A stretch of DNA of 41,312 nt from Comamonadaceae bacterium CG2_30_57_122 (GCA_001871515.1 MNXW01000213.1:1-41312); one strand, 5' to 3'; shown: positions 8,108 through 19,217, counted from the stretch's first letter. Notes: generated by a model not told the origin, from the sequence alone. A program made the numbers and translations.

Positions 8108-8980
8108 TCAATTTTTTTGACTTGCAAGTTTTTTAGTTAGCCACTGGCACAGGCTGCTGTCCGGGCTTTCAAAGCCATGCAGCCCCCGAAAATGGTCGGC
8201 ACCCTGCAGGGCGCTTAGCTCGCCTTTGTTTCTAGCCAACTGCCAGGCGGCATCGAAACTGGCCGCCTGACGGGCAAATTCGGTGCTTTCTTCAGAACCC
8301 CAATTGACCCAGATGGGGGTGGCACATGGCCGCACCGCGAACAGGGGCGACTGGCGGCGAATCAGCCCTTCGTCGAGCTGAATCATGGGCTGCAGATAGC
8401 TGTAGCGCAGCGGTGCAATGTCGTACACGCCGCTGATCAACAGGGCGGCAGTGATCGGGTCTGACGGCAAACCGTAGTCATCTGCCCAAGCGGTTTGCAG
8501 GCACATGGCTGTAAGGTGCGCGCCGGCTGAGTGGCCGCCCAGGGCGATGCGCTTGGGGTCACCGCCGTGTGCTGCAATATGGTGGTGCGTCCAGGCCACG
8601 GCTGCACGCACCTGGCGCGTGATCTCGTCAATGCTCACCAGCGGGCACAGCGCGTAGTTGACCACCACCGTAGTGATGCCCAGTGGCTGCAGCCCCAAGG
8701 CCACGCAGCTGAAGTCTTTGCTGGACAGCGCCCGCCAGTAGCCACCGTGAATAAACACAAACACCGGTGCGTTGGGCACATCAGCCGGAAAAATGTCCAG
8801 CGTCTCAGCCCGCGTGGGGCCATAGGGCACATCCAGCATGCAGCGCAGGGTCTGGCGGGCCAGCACAGACCGCGCCGCGTAATGCCGCATGGGAGCGGTG
8901 GCATCGGGCAGTTTGATCGACGGGTTGTACTGCGCGTCGATCTGCGCCTGGGTGTCAAAGTTGCGGTAGAGTTTTTTCAT
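8108..8980 (-). CDS. Alpha/beta hydrolase, esterase/arylformamidase-like
   Basis: About 290 aa. The oxyanion-hole motif HGGYWR is followed by the nucleophile elbow GGHSAGAH. A candidate catalytic His lies in GADHFRGLHGF. The HGGYWR variant is typical of the esterase/kynurenine formamidase-like branch, but the substrate cannot be fixed and no kyn genes are near. There is no signal peptide. The ORF track starts at a TTG at 9001; ATG 8980 (MKKLYRNFD) is a better start. It lies directly downstream of ruvA on the same strand, with about 21 bp between, so the two are probably co-transcribed. Confidence 0.8.
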   Translation of the reverse strand: MKKLYRNFDTQAQIDAQYNPSIKLPDATAPMRHYAARSVLARQTLRCMLDVPYGPTRAETLDIFPADVPNAPVFVFIHGGYWRALSSKDFSCVALGLQPLGITTVVVNYALCPLVSIDEITRQVRAAVAWTHHHIAAHGGDPKRIALGGHSAGAHLTAMCLQTAWADDYGLPSDPITAALLISGVYDIAPLRYSYLQPMIQLDEGLIRRQSPLFAVRPCATPIWVNWGSEESTEFARQAASFDAAWQLARNKGELSALQGADHFRGLHGFESPDSSLCQWLTKKLASQKN

Positions 8981-9001
8981 GGTGCTTGCCGGTTTGATCA
9001 A

Positions 9002-9574
9002 TTACTTGGCTAGCGCGCGCAACGCCAGCTTGATGCCGTCGCTGACACTGGCGTCTTTGGGCAGGGCTTTGAGGGCCAGCGCGGCTTCTTTGTCGCTGTA
9101 GCCCAGCGCCAGCAGGGCTTGCAAAATATCAGACTGTGCGTCACTGGTCACATTGGCCACCACGCCAATGTCGGGGCCCAGCTTTCCTTTGAGTTCCAGC
9201 AGCAGCCGCTCAGCGGTTTTTTTGCCAATGCCGGGCACTTTGATGAGTCGGCCCGCCTCTTGCAGGGTGATCGCCTGCGCCAGCTCTGCCACCCCCATAC
9301 CCGACAACACCGACAGCGCCGTGCGTGGCCCCACGCCCGATATTTTGACCAGCTGGCGAAACGCTTCGCGCTCTTGGCTGCTGGCAAAGCCGTACAGCAG
9401 TTGCGCGTCTTCACGCACCACAAAATGCGTCAGCAGCGTCACCGTTGCACCCAGCTCAGGCAGGTTGTAAAACGTGCTCATGGGCACAAAAACCTCGTAG
9501 CCCACGCCGTGACAATCCAGCACCACGGCGGGCGGGTTTTTGGCATCGAGCGTGCCGGTCAGTTTTGCGATCAT
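9002..9574 (-). CDS. ruvA: Holliday junction DNA helicase subunit RuvA
   Basis: 190 aa, normal length. RuvA binds four-way junctions and loads the RuvB motor during recombination repair. The N-terminal OB domain begins MIAKLTGTL with [11 protein letters not shown]. The central helix-hairpin-helix repeats are [16 protein letters not shown] and [17 protein letters not shown]. The flexible linker and C-terminal RuvB-contact domain ([13 protein letters not shown]) are present. ruvC and ruvB are not in the window; downstream on the same strand is the hydrolase gene. Confidence 0.97.
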   Translation of the reverse strand: MIAKLTGTLDAKNPPAVVLDCHGVGYEVFVPMSTFYNLPELGATVTLLTHFVVREDAQLLYGFASSQEREAFRQLVKISGVGPRTALSVLSGMGVAELAQAITLQEAGRLIKVPGIGKKTAERLLLELKGKLGPDIGVVANVTSDAQSDILQALLALGYSDKEAALALKALPKDASVSDGIKLALRALAK

Positions 9575-9721
9575 TTTTTGCCTATCATGGAGAACATTTC
9601 AAGACGCAAGCAAAATCGTGCCAGCTAGGCGTGCCTTCGAAGACAGTACGATGCGTACGGCAAGAAGGTTCAACGACGCTGGCGCGGTTTTTTGTACGTC
9701 CCCATTTCAGGAATTATCAAC

Positions 9722-10666
9722 GTGATCTTGCGCCACATCTTTTCTCCCCCCAGCAACACCCGCCTGGCGCACTTGTGCGGCCCCATGGACGAGCACCTGC
9801 GCAGCATCGAGACTGCGCTGCAAGTCAAAATTGCCCACCGGCACGAGCAGTTCAAGGTGGATGGCCTCAAGGCCAACGCCAAGCGCGCCATGGAAATGCT
9901 GCAAGCCCTGTATGAAATGGCCGCGCGCCCGATTGAGCCGCGCACCGTGCAGCTAATGCTCTCAGGTGACGGTGATGTGAACGGGGTCGACGGCCCAGCG
10001 CTCAAAACCAAGCGTGCCGAGCTCAAACCCCGCTCCATCAACCAGGCGCGCTACCTGGACAGCATTGCCAGCCACGACATTACCTTTGGCATTGGCCCGG
10101 CTGGCACCGGCAAAACCTACCTGGCGGTGGCCTGTGCCGTAGATGCCCTGCAACGCAGCACGGTGCAACGCATTGTGCTGACCCGCCCGGCGGTGGAAGC
10201 CGGAGAACGCCTGGGCTACCTGCCTGGTGACCTGGCGCAAAAGATCGACCCCTACCTGCGCCCGCTGTACGACGCGCTGTACGACCTGATGGGCTTTGAG
10301 GCGGTGCAAAAAGCCTTTGAGCGCCAGACCATTGAGATCGCCCCGCTGGCCTTCATGCGCGGGCGCACCTTGAACACTGCGTTTGTGATTCTCGACGAGG
10401 CGCAAAACACCACGCCCGAGCAGATGAAAATGTTTTTGACGCGCATTGGCTTTGGCTCCAAAGCTGTGGTGACCGGCGACGTGAGCCAGATCGATCTGCC
10501 CACCACCCAGCTCAGCGGTCTGATTGATGCCGAGCGCGTGCTCAAAAGCGTGGAAGGCATTGCCATTTGCCGCCTGACCAGCGCAGACGTGGTGCGCCAC
10601 CCGCTGGTGGCACGCATTGTGGATGCTTATGATCTGCCAGCGCGACGCCGGTCACACACTGCCTAA
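9722..10666 (+). CDS. PhoH-family ATPase
   Basis: About 314 aa, YbeZ-type. Walker A GPAGTGKT and Walker B VILDEAQN are intact, with the family stretches [10 protein letters not shown] and [12 protein letters not shown] 9722 is chosen over the TTG at 9692: it has AGGAA at proper spacing, and ILRHIFSP...[10 protein letters not shown] is where this family normally begins. PhoH proteins occur beside ybeY, as here, and are thought to act in RNA or ribosome metabolism. The gap to ybeY (76 bp) holds a dispersed short repeat instead of the usual tight junction. Confidence 0.92.
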   Translation: MILRHIFSPPSNTRLAHLCGPMDEHLRSIETALQVKIAHRHEQFKVDGLKANAKRAMEMLQALYEMAARPIEPRTVQLMLSGDGDVNGVDGPALKTKRAELKPRSINQARYLDSIASHDITFGIGPAGTGKTYLAVACAVDALQRSTVQRIVLTRPAVEAGERLGYLPGDLAQKIDPYLRPLYDALYDLMGFEAVQKAFERQTIEIAPLAFMRGRTLNTAFVILDEAQNTTPEQMKMFLTRIGFGSKAVVTGDVSQIDLPTTQLSGLIDAERVLKSVEGIAICRLTSADVVRHPLVARIVDAYDLPARRRSHTA

Positions 10667-10725
10667 TTGCTATAATATATATAGCTAACTGCGCTTATTA
10701 TTCAAGGGCTAGAGGCCTATAAGCC
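10667..10725 (+). repeat. Short intergenic repeat, family C, copy 1
   Basis: About 59 bp between phoH and ybeY: a small hairpin (GCTATA/TATAGC) followed by a CTGCGCTTATTATTC segment and AAGGGCTAGAGGCC. It aligns with the sequence at 39947-39998, and its AAGGGCTAGA core recurs in the hairpin after the lyase gene (37036-37080). Confidence 0.6.
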
Positions 10726-10742
10726 ATATAAAAATTGAAACC

Positions 10743-11186
10743 ATGAAGCAACTCACCCTGTCTTTGCAATTTGCCAAATTTGCCGACGTAGCCCTGCACC
10801 GCGCCGCCTTGCCGCGCCACAAAGTCACGCGCTGGCTGCGCCATGCGCTGCAAACAGATGCCGAGCTAACGGTGCGCGTTGTGGATGCCGAAGAAGGCCA
10901 GGCGCTGAACCGCGACTACCGCAAAAAAGACGTCGCCACCAATGTGCTGACGTTTGACTACACCCAGGAGCCGATCGTGACCGCAGACCTGGTGCTGTGC
11001 GCGCCAGTGGTCGCCCGTGAGGCGAAAGCGCAGAATAAAACGCTAGAAGAACACTACGCCCACCTGCTGGTACACGGCGCGCTGCACGCCCAGGGCTGGG
11101 ATCATGAGCTGGATGAAGACGCACAAGTGATGGAACTGCGCGAGAGCGAGATCATGGCGCGGCTGGGGTTTGAGAATCCGTATTGA
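10743..11186 (+). CDS. ybeY: Endoribonuclease YbeY (rRNA maturation factor)
   Basis: 147 aa. A metal-dependent single-strand RNase for 16S rRNA 3'-end maturation and ribosome quality control. The zinc site HGALHAQGWDH matches the HGxLHxxGxDH signature. Upstream, NRDYRKKDVATNVLTFDY is the usual conserved block. Downstream one would expect corC in this lineage; instead there is a transposase remnant, so the local gene order is broken. Confidence 0.96.
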   Translation: MKQLTLSLQFAKFADVALHRAALPRHKVTRWLRHALQTDAELTVRVVDAEEGQALNRDYRKKDVATNVLTFDYTQEPIVTADLVLCAPVVAREAKAQNKTLEEHYAHLLVHGALHAQGWDHELDEDAQVMELRESEIMARLGFENPY

Positions 11187-11198
11187 AATAGATGGGCA

Positions 11199-11581
11199 TT
11201 AACTGGGATGGTTCATTGGGCGCAGCTTCAAATCCATCGTCTTGATCGAGCGTAAAGCCTGCTCCACCTGCGCCAGAGTCTTGTAGGTGCGCACGCAAAT
11301 AGGCGCATTCATGCGCGCAGCCTTGACCATCGTGCGGTTGATGTATAGCCCGTCCAATGCCGCCTCAGCGTAAGCCCCGGTCAACACTACCCTTGCGCGC
11401 ACGAGGTGGATTTGCCATCTGCACCGCACCCTGCGCCACCAACGTGCGAATGGCACTGATGCGCAACGCCGTGACCCAGGCCACATCGACACCCTTGCTC
11501 ATCTAATCAATGGCCTTTTGCGCGATCATGCCCCGCTCTCCCACCATCACCATGCGCTTGATACCAGATATTGCAGCGGTT
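11199..11581 (-). pseudogene. IS1634-type transposase, C-terminal remnant
   Basis: Pieces of an IS1634/IS4-superfamily transposase can be read on the minus strand: VMVGERGMIAQKAID, then a stop, then DVAWVTALRISAIRTLVAQG, then after an internal deletion and frame change ALDGLYINRTMV and KTLAQVEQALRSIKTMDLK. At least one stop and one deletion make it non-functional. No terminal inverted repeats were found. It begins exactly where the GGDEF gene ends, so the insertion or a later deletion may have trimmed that gene's C-terminus. Confidence 0.8.
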
Positions 11582-13438
11582 TTAGGTCGTTGTCGTTGCT
11601 TCTGGCGGGAGTTTGTCCTCGGCCATGATGCAGCGGTTGCGTCCGGTTTCCTTGGCGCGGTAAAGCGCTGCATCCGCGCGACCCAAAGCATCTTCAATGC
11701 TTTTGCCTGCTGCAATCAGACTCACGCCCATGCTCACTGAGACGTTGTGACAACCTTCGATGGGAGTTTTTTCAATAGCGAGCCGGATGTTTTCTGCCAG
11801 CGCAAATCCGTCGGCTGCATCGGTATTGGGTGCCACCACCAAAAACTCCTCACCGCCCCAACGAACCAGCAAATCAGACCCACGCAGCAAGTCTTTGGCA
11901 GCGCGCGTGATGGCCTTGAGCACTTGGTCTCCCTGCTCATGGCCGTAGGTGTCGTTGATTCTTTTGAACTTATCCACGTCCATCATGATCAGCGTGAACG
12001 GCAGCCCCTCTTTCTGGCTATGGGCGTATTCTCTTTGCATGAATTCGTTGGCACTGCGTCGGTTGGCCGCGCCTGTGAGGGTGTCGGTCATCGCCATGTC
12101 GCGCAGTTGGCGCATAAGGTCGGCTTTTTCGTGACCCCACTCGATAATATTTAACCCAAAACTTGCGAGCGCGCCAAGATCTGCCATCACTTCCAGCCAT
12201 TCGCGTGGAAAGTTGTGGCGGCGATCAAGCATCAAACACAAAGCGCCCAAGGTTTTTGCAGCCTCATCAAACATGATGGATTCCGCCACTATTGGTGTGC
12301 CAACAATGGTGCGGACTCCCATTGCATGGAAAAACCTTAGATCTCTTTGGCCTCCAATTTTGGCCAACGAATCAGCGATGACAAACTCTCCCTGCATGAG
12401 GGCTGACAACACACCCAGGCTTTTACCTCGGGACAATTGCAGCATGTCTTCGCAGCCCTTAACAAAACTGACGCGATCTTGGTCGTCGCGTGACATGCAC
12501 GCATCGAGTTGCATGACATCGTTCGCGTCCTTGTGCAAAAACGCTACGCCCACAATACCAGGACACTTTCGTAGCTCTTGGCACATCAAAAATGACAGCT
12601 CATTCACGTCTTTAATGCCCATCAACGCTTGCTGTAATTTAGAGCGAACAAGCAGCAGCACTTTAAGCTCGCGCTCCACTTGCAGCAGGCTCTCGGACTT
12701 GAGTTTGTCGGCCAAAAAATAGTTGACACCGCGCAGCTCACACCGGGTTTGAAGGTGCTCACCGTGGGTGTTGTAGGTTGCCACGCCGTTGAGCGCAACG
12801 TCTAAAATTGAGCCATCCTTGCGGCGCAGCTGGCAGACAACCGTTTCAGTGCGACGGTTGGTGTGGGTAGTGATAAGCGCCTGTTGCACAGCACGGCGAC
12901 TTTCGGGGTTCACGTAGTCTTCAAATGGAGTCCCTATGACTTCGTCAATGGTGTATCCCATCGCATCCAACCAGGTTGCATTGAGATCGACAATGTCTCC
13001 ACGGTCATCCAGGCGTTGTGTCATGTCAAACGCATCGACTTTGAGTGTCATGTCTTGCACGCGGCGCGTCAATTCTGCTGAAAGGTAAGGGCTTAGGCAG
13101 TAGTGCTTGAGTCCATGCGGCATCAAGTCCAAAAGCCAAGCAGCCGCGCTAGCTGGGCACAAAGCCAGCGTTTCCATACCTGAGCGCAACCCCATCAATT
13201 CACCTAATGACCGTACATGTGTGGGTCGGGTAAAGCTCTCCAAATCAAGGACTAACAAGTCGATGACCCTCTGTTTGAGCAGAGTGGCAGCGTCCTCTGT
13301 CGTGGTCACGAAATGCCGTCGCCCAATTTGCGTTTTGCATTCGGTTTCGAATTGCCTTCTGCGATCTGTGTCGGTTCCAACAAATAACACTTCGTGGGTA
13401 GTTTTTTGATCTTTGCTTTGCATGGCCGCCATATTCAT
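11582..13438 (-). CDS. Diguanylate cyclase with REC-like, PAS and GAF sensory domains
   Basis: 618 aa. The first ~130 residues resemble a receiver fold (LLVLDLES, SPYLSAELTRRV) but lack the usual acidic pair, so phosphorylation is doubtful. A PAS domain (~140-250, MGYTIDEVIG) follows, then a short coiled coil, a GAF-like domain (~265-420), and a GGDEF domain with RWGGEEF and an RGSD I-site five residues before it. Active c-di-GMP synthesis is likely. The C-terminal tail (PPEATTTT) abuts a transposase remnant and may be slightly altered. There are no membrane segments, so sensing is cytoplasmic. Confidence 0.9.
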   Translation of the reverse strand: MNMAAMQSKDQKTTHEVLFVGTDTDRRRQFETECKTQIGRRHFVTTTEDAATLLKQRVIDLLVLDLESFTRPTHVRSLGELMGLRSGMETLALCPASAAAWLLDLMPHGLKHYCLSPYLSAELTRRVQDMTLKVDAFDMTQRLDDRGDIVDLNATWLDAMGYTIDEVIGTPFEDYVNPESRRAVQQALITTHTNRRTETVVCQLRRKDGSILDVALNGVATYNTHGEHLQTRCELRGVNYFLADKLKSESLLQVERELKVLLLVRSKLQQALMGIKDVNELSFLMCQELRKCPGIVGVAFLHKDANDVMQLDACMSRDDQDRVSFVKGCEDMLQLSRGKSLGVLSALMQGEFVIADSLAKIGGQRDLRFFHAMGVRTIVGTPIVAESIMFDEAAKTLGALCLMLDRRHNFPREWLEVMADLGALASFGLNIIEWGHEKADLMRQLRDMAMTDTLTGAANRRSANEFMQREYAHSQKEGLPFTLIMMDVDKFKRINDTYGHEQGDQVLKAITRAAKDLLRGSDLLVRWGGEEFLVVAPNTDAADGFALAENIRLAIEKTPIEGCHNVSVSMGVSLIAAGKSIEDALGRADAALYRAKETGRNRCIMAEDKLPPEATTTT

Positions 13439-13811
13439 ATCAATTCGTTTGTCTCAACAGAAGGCTTTTAGTTGACGTTGGATGTCTAGTCAACCCCATT
13501 CTTACCCTAAGTCTCTAGCGCCGAGGCCAGTTGCCCAATGTGCAGTCCAAGTTGTGCCATTTTTTCATGGCAAATAGTCCGACACGAAACATCATGAAGT
13601 CTGCTGGCTCAACACATTGCAGTGACAGAGATCCAATCGCTTAAAAACAACTATGGCATGGGCTTGGGGCGATAAGATGCCTTTGAGCGTGGTAGTTTGA
13701 GCGTGGTAGTTTGAGCGGTCGCGACAGCCTAAACCCAAATAATCAATTAGCCTAGATTCCTCAGTTGACCGCTTGTTTTCTTCAATAAATGCATATGGAT
13801 TTGGATTATCC
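13439..13811. other. Gene-free intergenic stretch
   Basis: No convincing ORF on either strand. It contains the 14-bp tandem repeat at 13682-13717. At about 13733-13751, CCCAAATAATCAATTAGCC looks like a diverged end of the family B element that begins at 13812. The left end should hold the promoter of the PAS/GAF/GGDEF gene. Confidence 0.5.
13682..13717 (+). repeat. 14-bp tandem repeat, about 2.6 units
   Basis: TTTGAGCGTGGTAG occurs twice in direct tandem (13682-13695, 13696-13709), followed by a partial third unit TTTGAGCG. Confidence 0.85.
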
Positions 13812-13982
13812 CAAACAATCCATTAGGCGGAACTTCGCGCCTGCATGATGCCAGGCGGCGTGATTTGCGGCCATTTTGCCCGTTCGTTCGTCGTCCATAG
13901 CTACGGCTATGAACGCCTCTCGGCCAGCCAAACTGCCTTGCAACTCACCTCGCCATGCATTCATGCCCTAATGGATTGTTTG
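13812..13982. mobile_element. Inverted-repeat element, family B, 171-bp copy
   Basis: Perfect 16-bp terminal inverted repeats CAAACAATCCATTAGG and CCTAATGGATTGTTTG enclose 139 bp without coding capacity. An internal palindrome GTCCATAGCTACGGCTATGA is visible. The left half is homologous to the right half of the element at 3707-4013 in inverse orientation. No clear target duplication was seen. It sits 9 bp downstream of the narK stop codon, so it may also end that transcript. Confidence 0.75.
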
Positions 13983-13991
13983 TGATGAAAT

Positions 13992-15248
13992 TTATTCGCT
14001 TCCGCGCCCATTGGCTTTTCCACTGGCCATGTATTCCTTGCCGCGCACCTCTGTCCAGTACATCCAGATCAGCGACACCCAGACCACGCCATACATCAGC
14101 ATGAAGGCGCTGGAGCGAATGCCGGTCAGGTCCATCAGGCCGCCGAACATGATGGGTAAAAGAAAGCCCCCCATGCCACCGGCCAGGCCAACGATGCCGC
14201 TAACAGCGCCAATGTTGTGGTGGTAGTCGTCGCTGATGTACTTGAACACGCTGGCCTTGCCAAAGCCCCACGCCACGCCCAAGGTGAACATCAGCATGGT
14301 GAAGGTGTAAACATTCAGGCCGACGTGAAAGGTCTGCGGGCCGTTCACGGTGGCAATGGTGAAATCGGTTTGCGGGTAGCTCAGCAAAAACAGGCAGACC
14401 CAGCTCACCCACAGCACCCACCAGGTCATGGAGTGCGCGCCGTATTTGTCAGACAACCAGCCACCAAAGGCGCGCAACACGCCGCCGGGCAATGAGAAGC
14501 AGGCTGCCAGCAGGGCGGCGGTGCGGATGTCCAGGCCAAACTCGCCGACGTAGTACTGCACCATCCAGAGGCTCAGAGCCACATAGCCACCAAACACAAT
14601 GCTGTAGTACTGGCAATATTTGAAAACGGTGGGGTCTTTCAAGGCTTTGAGCTGCGCCATGAAGGGCACTTGCTTGGCCGCATGGTGGTCTGGGTCGCTG
14701 TGTGAGAACAGCCAGAACATGACCACCGTGCCAAGCATGATCAAGGCGTAAACCTTGGGCACCATGGTCCAGCCGAAGCCCACCATAATTGCAGGCGCAA
14801 CAAACTTGTTCAGTGCTGCTCCGGCGTTGCCCATGCCGAAGATGCCCATGGCAAAGCCTTGTTGTTTTTTGGGGAACCAGCGCGCCACATAAGGCGTGCC
14901 GACCGAGAACGAGCCGCCAGCCAGCCCGACAAACAGGCCAATCACCAGGTAGTGCCAATAGGCGGTGGCGTAGGTCATCAGCCAGATGGCGGGCACGGTG
15001 CAGGCCATCAGCACGGCAAACACAATGCGCCCACCAAACTTGTCAGTCCAGATGCCTAGCGGCACGCGGATAAGTGAACCGGTGAGCACCGGCATGGCCA
15101 TCAACAGACCCGATTGGGTCGAGTTGAGGTCTAACGCTTTTTTGATCGGGATGCCGATCACCGCAAACATCATCCACACCATGAAACACACGGTGAAGGC
15201 GAAGGTGCTGACGATCAGTACCGAGAGGGCTTGCCCTTTCTTGGTCAT
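13992..15248 (-). CDS. narK: Nitrate/nitrite transporter, MFS NarK type
   Basis: 418 aa with about 12 membrane helices. The nitrate-porter signatures are present: GLAGGSFSVGTPYVARWFPKKQQG in the first half (loop with conserved Arg) and GFGKASVFKYI plus GIVGLAGGMGGFLLP in the second half. It should move nitrate (proton symport) or exchange nitrate and nitrite at the inner membrane. AGGAG lies just upstream of the ATG. It is divergent from norC across a 267-bp region with a NsrR-like palindrome. No nar or nap reductase follows it, so its partner enzyme is elsewhere. Confidence 0.93.
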   Translation of the reverse strand: MTKKGQALSVLIVSTFAFTVCFMVWMMFAVIGIPIKKALDLNSTQSGLLMAMPVLTGSLIRVPLGIWTDKFGGRIVFAVLMACTVPAIWLMTYATAYWHYLVIGLFVGLAGGSFSVGTPYVARWFPKKQQGFAMGIFGMGNAGAALNKFVAPAIMVGFGWTMVPKVYALIMLGTVVMFWLFSHSDPDHHAAKQVPFMAQLKALKDPTVFKYCQYYSIVFGGYVALSLWMVQYYVGEFGLDIRTAALLAACFSLPGGVLRAFGGWLSDKYGAHSMTWWVLWVSWVCLFLLSYPQTDFTIATVNGPQTFHVGLNVYTFTMLMFTLGVAWGFGKASVFKYISDDYHHNIGAVSGIVGLAGGMGGFLLPIMFGGLMDLTGIRSSAFMLMYGVVWVSLIWMYWTEVRGKEYMASGKANGRGSE

Positions 15249-15334
15249 ATAAAACTCCTGTTTTTAAGTGACCAGACTGTAGGGTTCAGACCCGTTTTGC
15301 GGTATCCCTCTGAGGAACGGTAGCGGCGGATCAA

Positions 15335-15368
15335 TGGAACTATGTGTGTGTTTGCCGCCATAGTTCCA
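15335..15368. promoter_or_regulatory. Inverted repeat in the narK-norC intergenic region
   Basis: Perfect 10-bp arms TGGAACTATG and CATAGTTCCA with a 14-nt spacer, about 90 bp upstream of the narK start on its side of the region. It could be a hairpin in the narK leader or a regulator site. No assignment can be made from sequence. Confidence 0.45.
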
Positions 15369-15416
15369 AAGAACTAGTCGCTCATTTTTTTTGGATGTGA
15401 GGTGCTTGCTTGATAT

Positions 15417-15439
15417 ATGATTCATGCAAAATGAATCTT
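15417..15439 (+). promoter_or_regulatory. Probable NsrR operator upstream of norC
   Basis: Core ATTCATGCAAAATGAAT, two inverted ATTCAT half-sites. Read on the other strand, 18 of 23 positions agree with the consensus I remember for NsrR. It lies 77 bp upstream of the norC ATG. TTGGAT (15391) with TATATG (15414) could form a promoter whose start region the operator would cover. A near-identical palindrome lies at 21108-21130 and nsrR itself is at 25.7 kb. Confidence 0.7.
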
Positions 15440-15515
15440 TAATTGACTTTATTTGCCAATACAAGTGCAAATGTGTCGCCCAGCAAAACCCATTTTTTTT
15501 AAGGAGTTCTACAGC

Positions 15516-17436
<1,921 letters not shown>

Positions 17437-17440
17437 GACG

Positions 17441-18235
17441 ATGCCAGCCGTTCCGTTTTACGCTGAGCAGGCCGGTGAATGCACGCTGTTTGAACACGCC
17501 TGGCGCAAGCAACTGCCGCTGCTCATCAAAGGCCCCACGGGCTGCGGCAAAACCCGTTTTGTCGAGCACATGGCGGCGCGCCTGCAGCGGCCGCTGGTCA
17601 CCGTGTCCTGTCACGATGACCTCAGCGCAGCTGACTTGGTGGGGCGATTTTTGATTGGCAACGGCAGCACCCAGTGGTCGGACGGACCACTGGCACGGGC
17701 TGTTCGCATGGGGGCGATTTGTTACCTTGACGAGGTGGTGGAGGCGCGCAAGGACACCACCGTGGTGCTGCATCCGCTGGCAGATGACAGGCGTGTTTTG
17801 CCGATGGAGCGCACCGGCGAAGAATTGATCGCCCCGGCGGAATTCATGCTGGTGATTTCTTACAACCCGGGTTACCAAAACCTGCTCAAGGGGCTCAAAC
17901 CCAGCACCCGCCAGCGCTTTGTCAGCCTGAGCATGAACTACCCCACGCCGCAGGTTGAGGTGGGCATTGTGAAAAAAGAGGCCGGTGTGTCCGAGGCGCA
18001 AGCCCAACAACTGGTGCAATTGGCTAAAGCCCTGCGCTCGCTCACCGAGCATGATCTGGAAGAAACTGCCAGCACCCGTTTGCTGGTGTCGGCGGGTCGA
18101 TTGGTGGCTTCTGGTTTGCCGCTGCACACGGCTTGCCAGGCCGCCATCATTGATGCCCTGACCGATGACCTTGCCACCGCACAGGCTTTGACTGAAGTGG
18201 TGCGTGCGCTGTTTGGCGATGCCGCCCGCGACTGA
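17441..18235 (+). CDS. norQ: NO reductase activation ATPase NorQ
   Basis: 264 aa, MoxR/CbbQ-type AAA+ ATPase. Walker A GPTGCGKT, Walker B ICYLDEVVEA and the sensor segment VISYNPGYQN are present, followed by a C-terminal CbbQ-like region. NorQ works with the VWA protein NorD to insert the non-haem iron into NorB. The ATG at 17441 is four bases after the norB stop, so the pair is likely translationally coupled; the track start at 17414 would overlap norB. Confidence 0.94.
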   Translation: MPAVPFYAEQAGECTLFEHAWRKQLPLLIKGPTGCGKTRFVEHMAARLQRPLVTVSCHDDLSAADLVGRFLIGNGSTQWSDGPLARAVRMGAICYLDEVVEARKDTTVVLHPLADDRRVLPMERTGEELIAPAEFMLVISYNPGYQNLLKGLKPSTRQRFVSLSMNYPTPQVEVGIVKKEAGVSEAQAQQLVQLAKALRSLTEHDLEETASTRLLVSAGRLVASGLPLHTACQAAIIDALTDDLATAQALTEVVRALFGDAARD

Positions 18236-18251
18236 TTCAAGGGTGAAGGTG

Positions 18252-19217
18252 ATGCGCACAGTTCAACCGGATCGACTCAACCCGGCCCGATTGCAGTCGT
18301 GGCGGTTGGCCACACAAACTGGCTTCTTTGTTTTGTTTGTGCTGGCTCCAGCCCTCAATCTGTTGCGTTTTGACTTGTATGAAACCCAGCTTTGGTTTCT
18401 GGGTCAACGCTGGTCTCTTGGCATTGATGCGCTGGCTAGCGGGCAAATCGATGCCACTGCCGCAGCACTGCAACTGGTGTGGCGCGCCTTTGTGCCGACG
18501 TTGCTGCTGATTGCCGTTTTTTTGGGCGTGGCCTACCGCTATGGTCGCTTGTATTGCGGCTGGCTATGCCCTCATTTCTCGATGGTGGAAGGCCTCAATG
18601 CCCTGCTGCACCGAGCTTGTGGCAAATTGAGCCTTTGGGACAAACGACCTACGCCGCGCGCAGGAGCCACCCCCCAAGCACGTTGGTGGCCTTTGTTTGG
18701 TCTGAGTTGTGCCCTGATGGGTTTTGTTTGGGCCATCACGCTGCTGACCTACCTGCTGCCGCCTGCCGTGATTTGGGGCGGCTTGCTGCACGGCAGCCTA
18801 ACCCCCAATCAAACCCGGTTTTTGTGGATTGCCAGCACGCTCTTCACGCTTGAATTCGCCTTTGCCAGGCATTTGTTTTGCCGCTTTGGCTGTGCCGTGG
18901 GTTTGTTTCAAAGCCTGGTCTGGATGGCCAACCCCAAAGGCATGGTTGTGGCCTTTGCGCGTGAACGGGCACGCGACTGTAAAACCTGTGACCAGCCCCG
19001 AGGCTCGGCTTGCGACCACGCCTGCCCCATGCGCCTGAACCCGCGCAACATCAAACGCATGATGTTCTCATGCGTGCAGTGCGGCCAATGTTTAACAGCG
19101 TGTGATGCCACACAACAAGCACAGCGGCGCACGCCCAACCTGGAATGGCAGGTGGGGCTGGAGGCGCTGCGCGAAACCCTGCGCCAGCGCAAGCGCCCCG
19201 AAACGGAGCGTGACTGA
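18252..19217 (+). CDS. Membrane 4Fe-4S polyferredoxin (NapH/NosR/RdxA-like) inside the nor operon
   Basis: About 321 aa. Around five membrane helices carry the Cys pairs CGWLCP and CRFGC, which resemble the NapH/NosR/CcoG membrane iron-sulphur family. A C-terminal cytoplasmic part has CKTCDQPRG...CDHACP and CVQCGQCLTACD, enough for two [4Fe-4S] clusters. It probably moves electrons at the membrane. Position between norQ and norD, with its stop overlapping the norD ATG, implies a role in NO reductase maturation or electron supply. AAGG precedes ATG 18252. The paralog family is clear; the precise job is not. Confidence 0.85.
   Translation: MRTVQPDRLNPARLQSWRLATQTGFFVLFVLAPALNLLRFDLYETQLWFLGQRWSLGIDALASGQIDATAAALQLVWRAFVPTLLLIAVFLGVAYRYGRLYCGWLCPHFSMVEGLNALLHRACGKLSLWDKRPTPRAGATPQARWWPLFGLSCALMGFVWAITLLTYLLPPAVIWGGLLHGSLTPNQTRFLWIASTLFTLEFAFARHLFCRFGCAVGLFQSLVWMANPKGMVVAFARERARDCKTCDQPRGSACDHACPMRLNPRNIKRMMFSCVQCGQCLTACDATQQAQRRTPNLEWQVGLEALRETLRQRKRPETERD

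Noticed and set aside
15410-15424. TTGATATATGATTCA as an FNR box for narK or norC
   Set aside because: The second half-site does not match ATCAA at the required spacing; the NsrR-like palindrome explains the region better.
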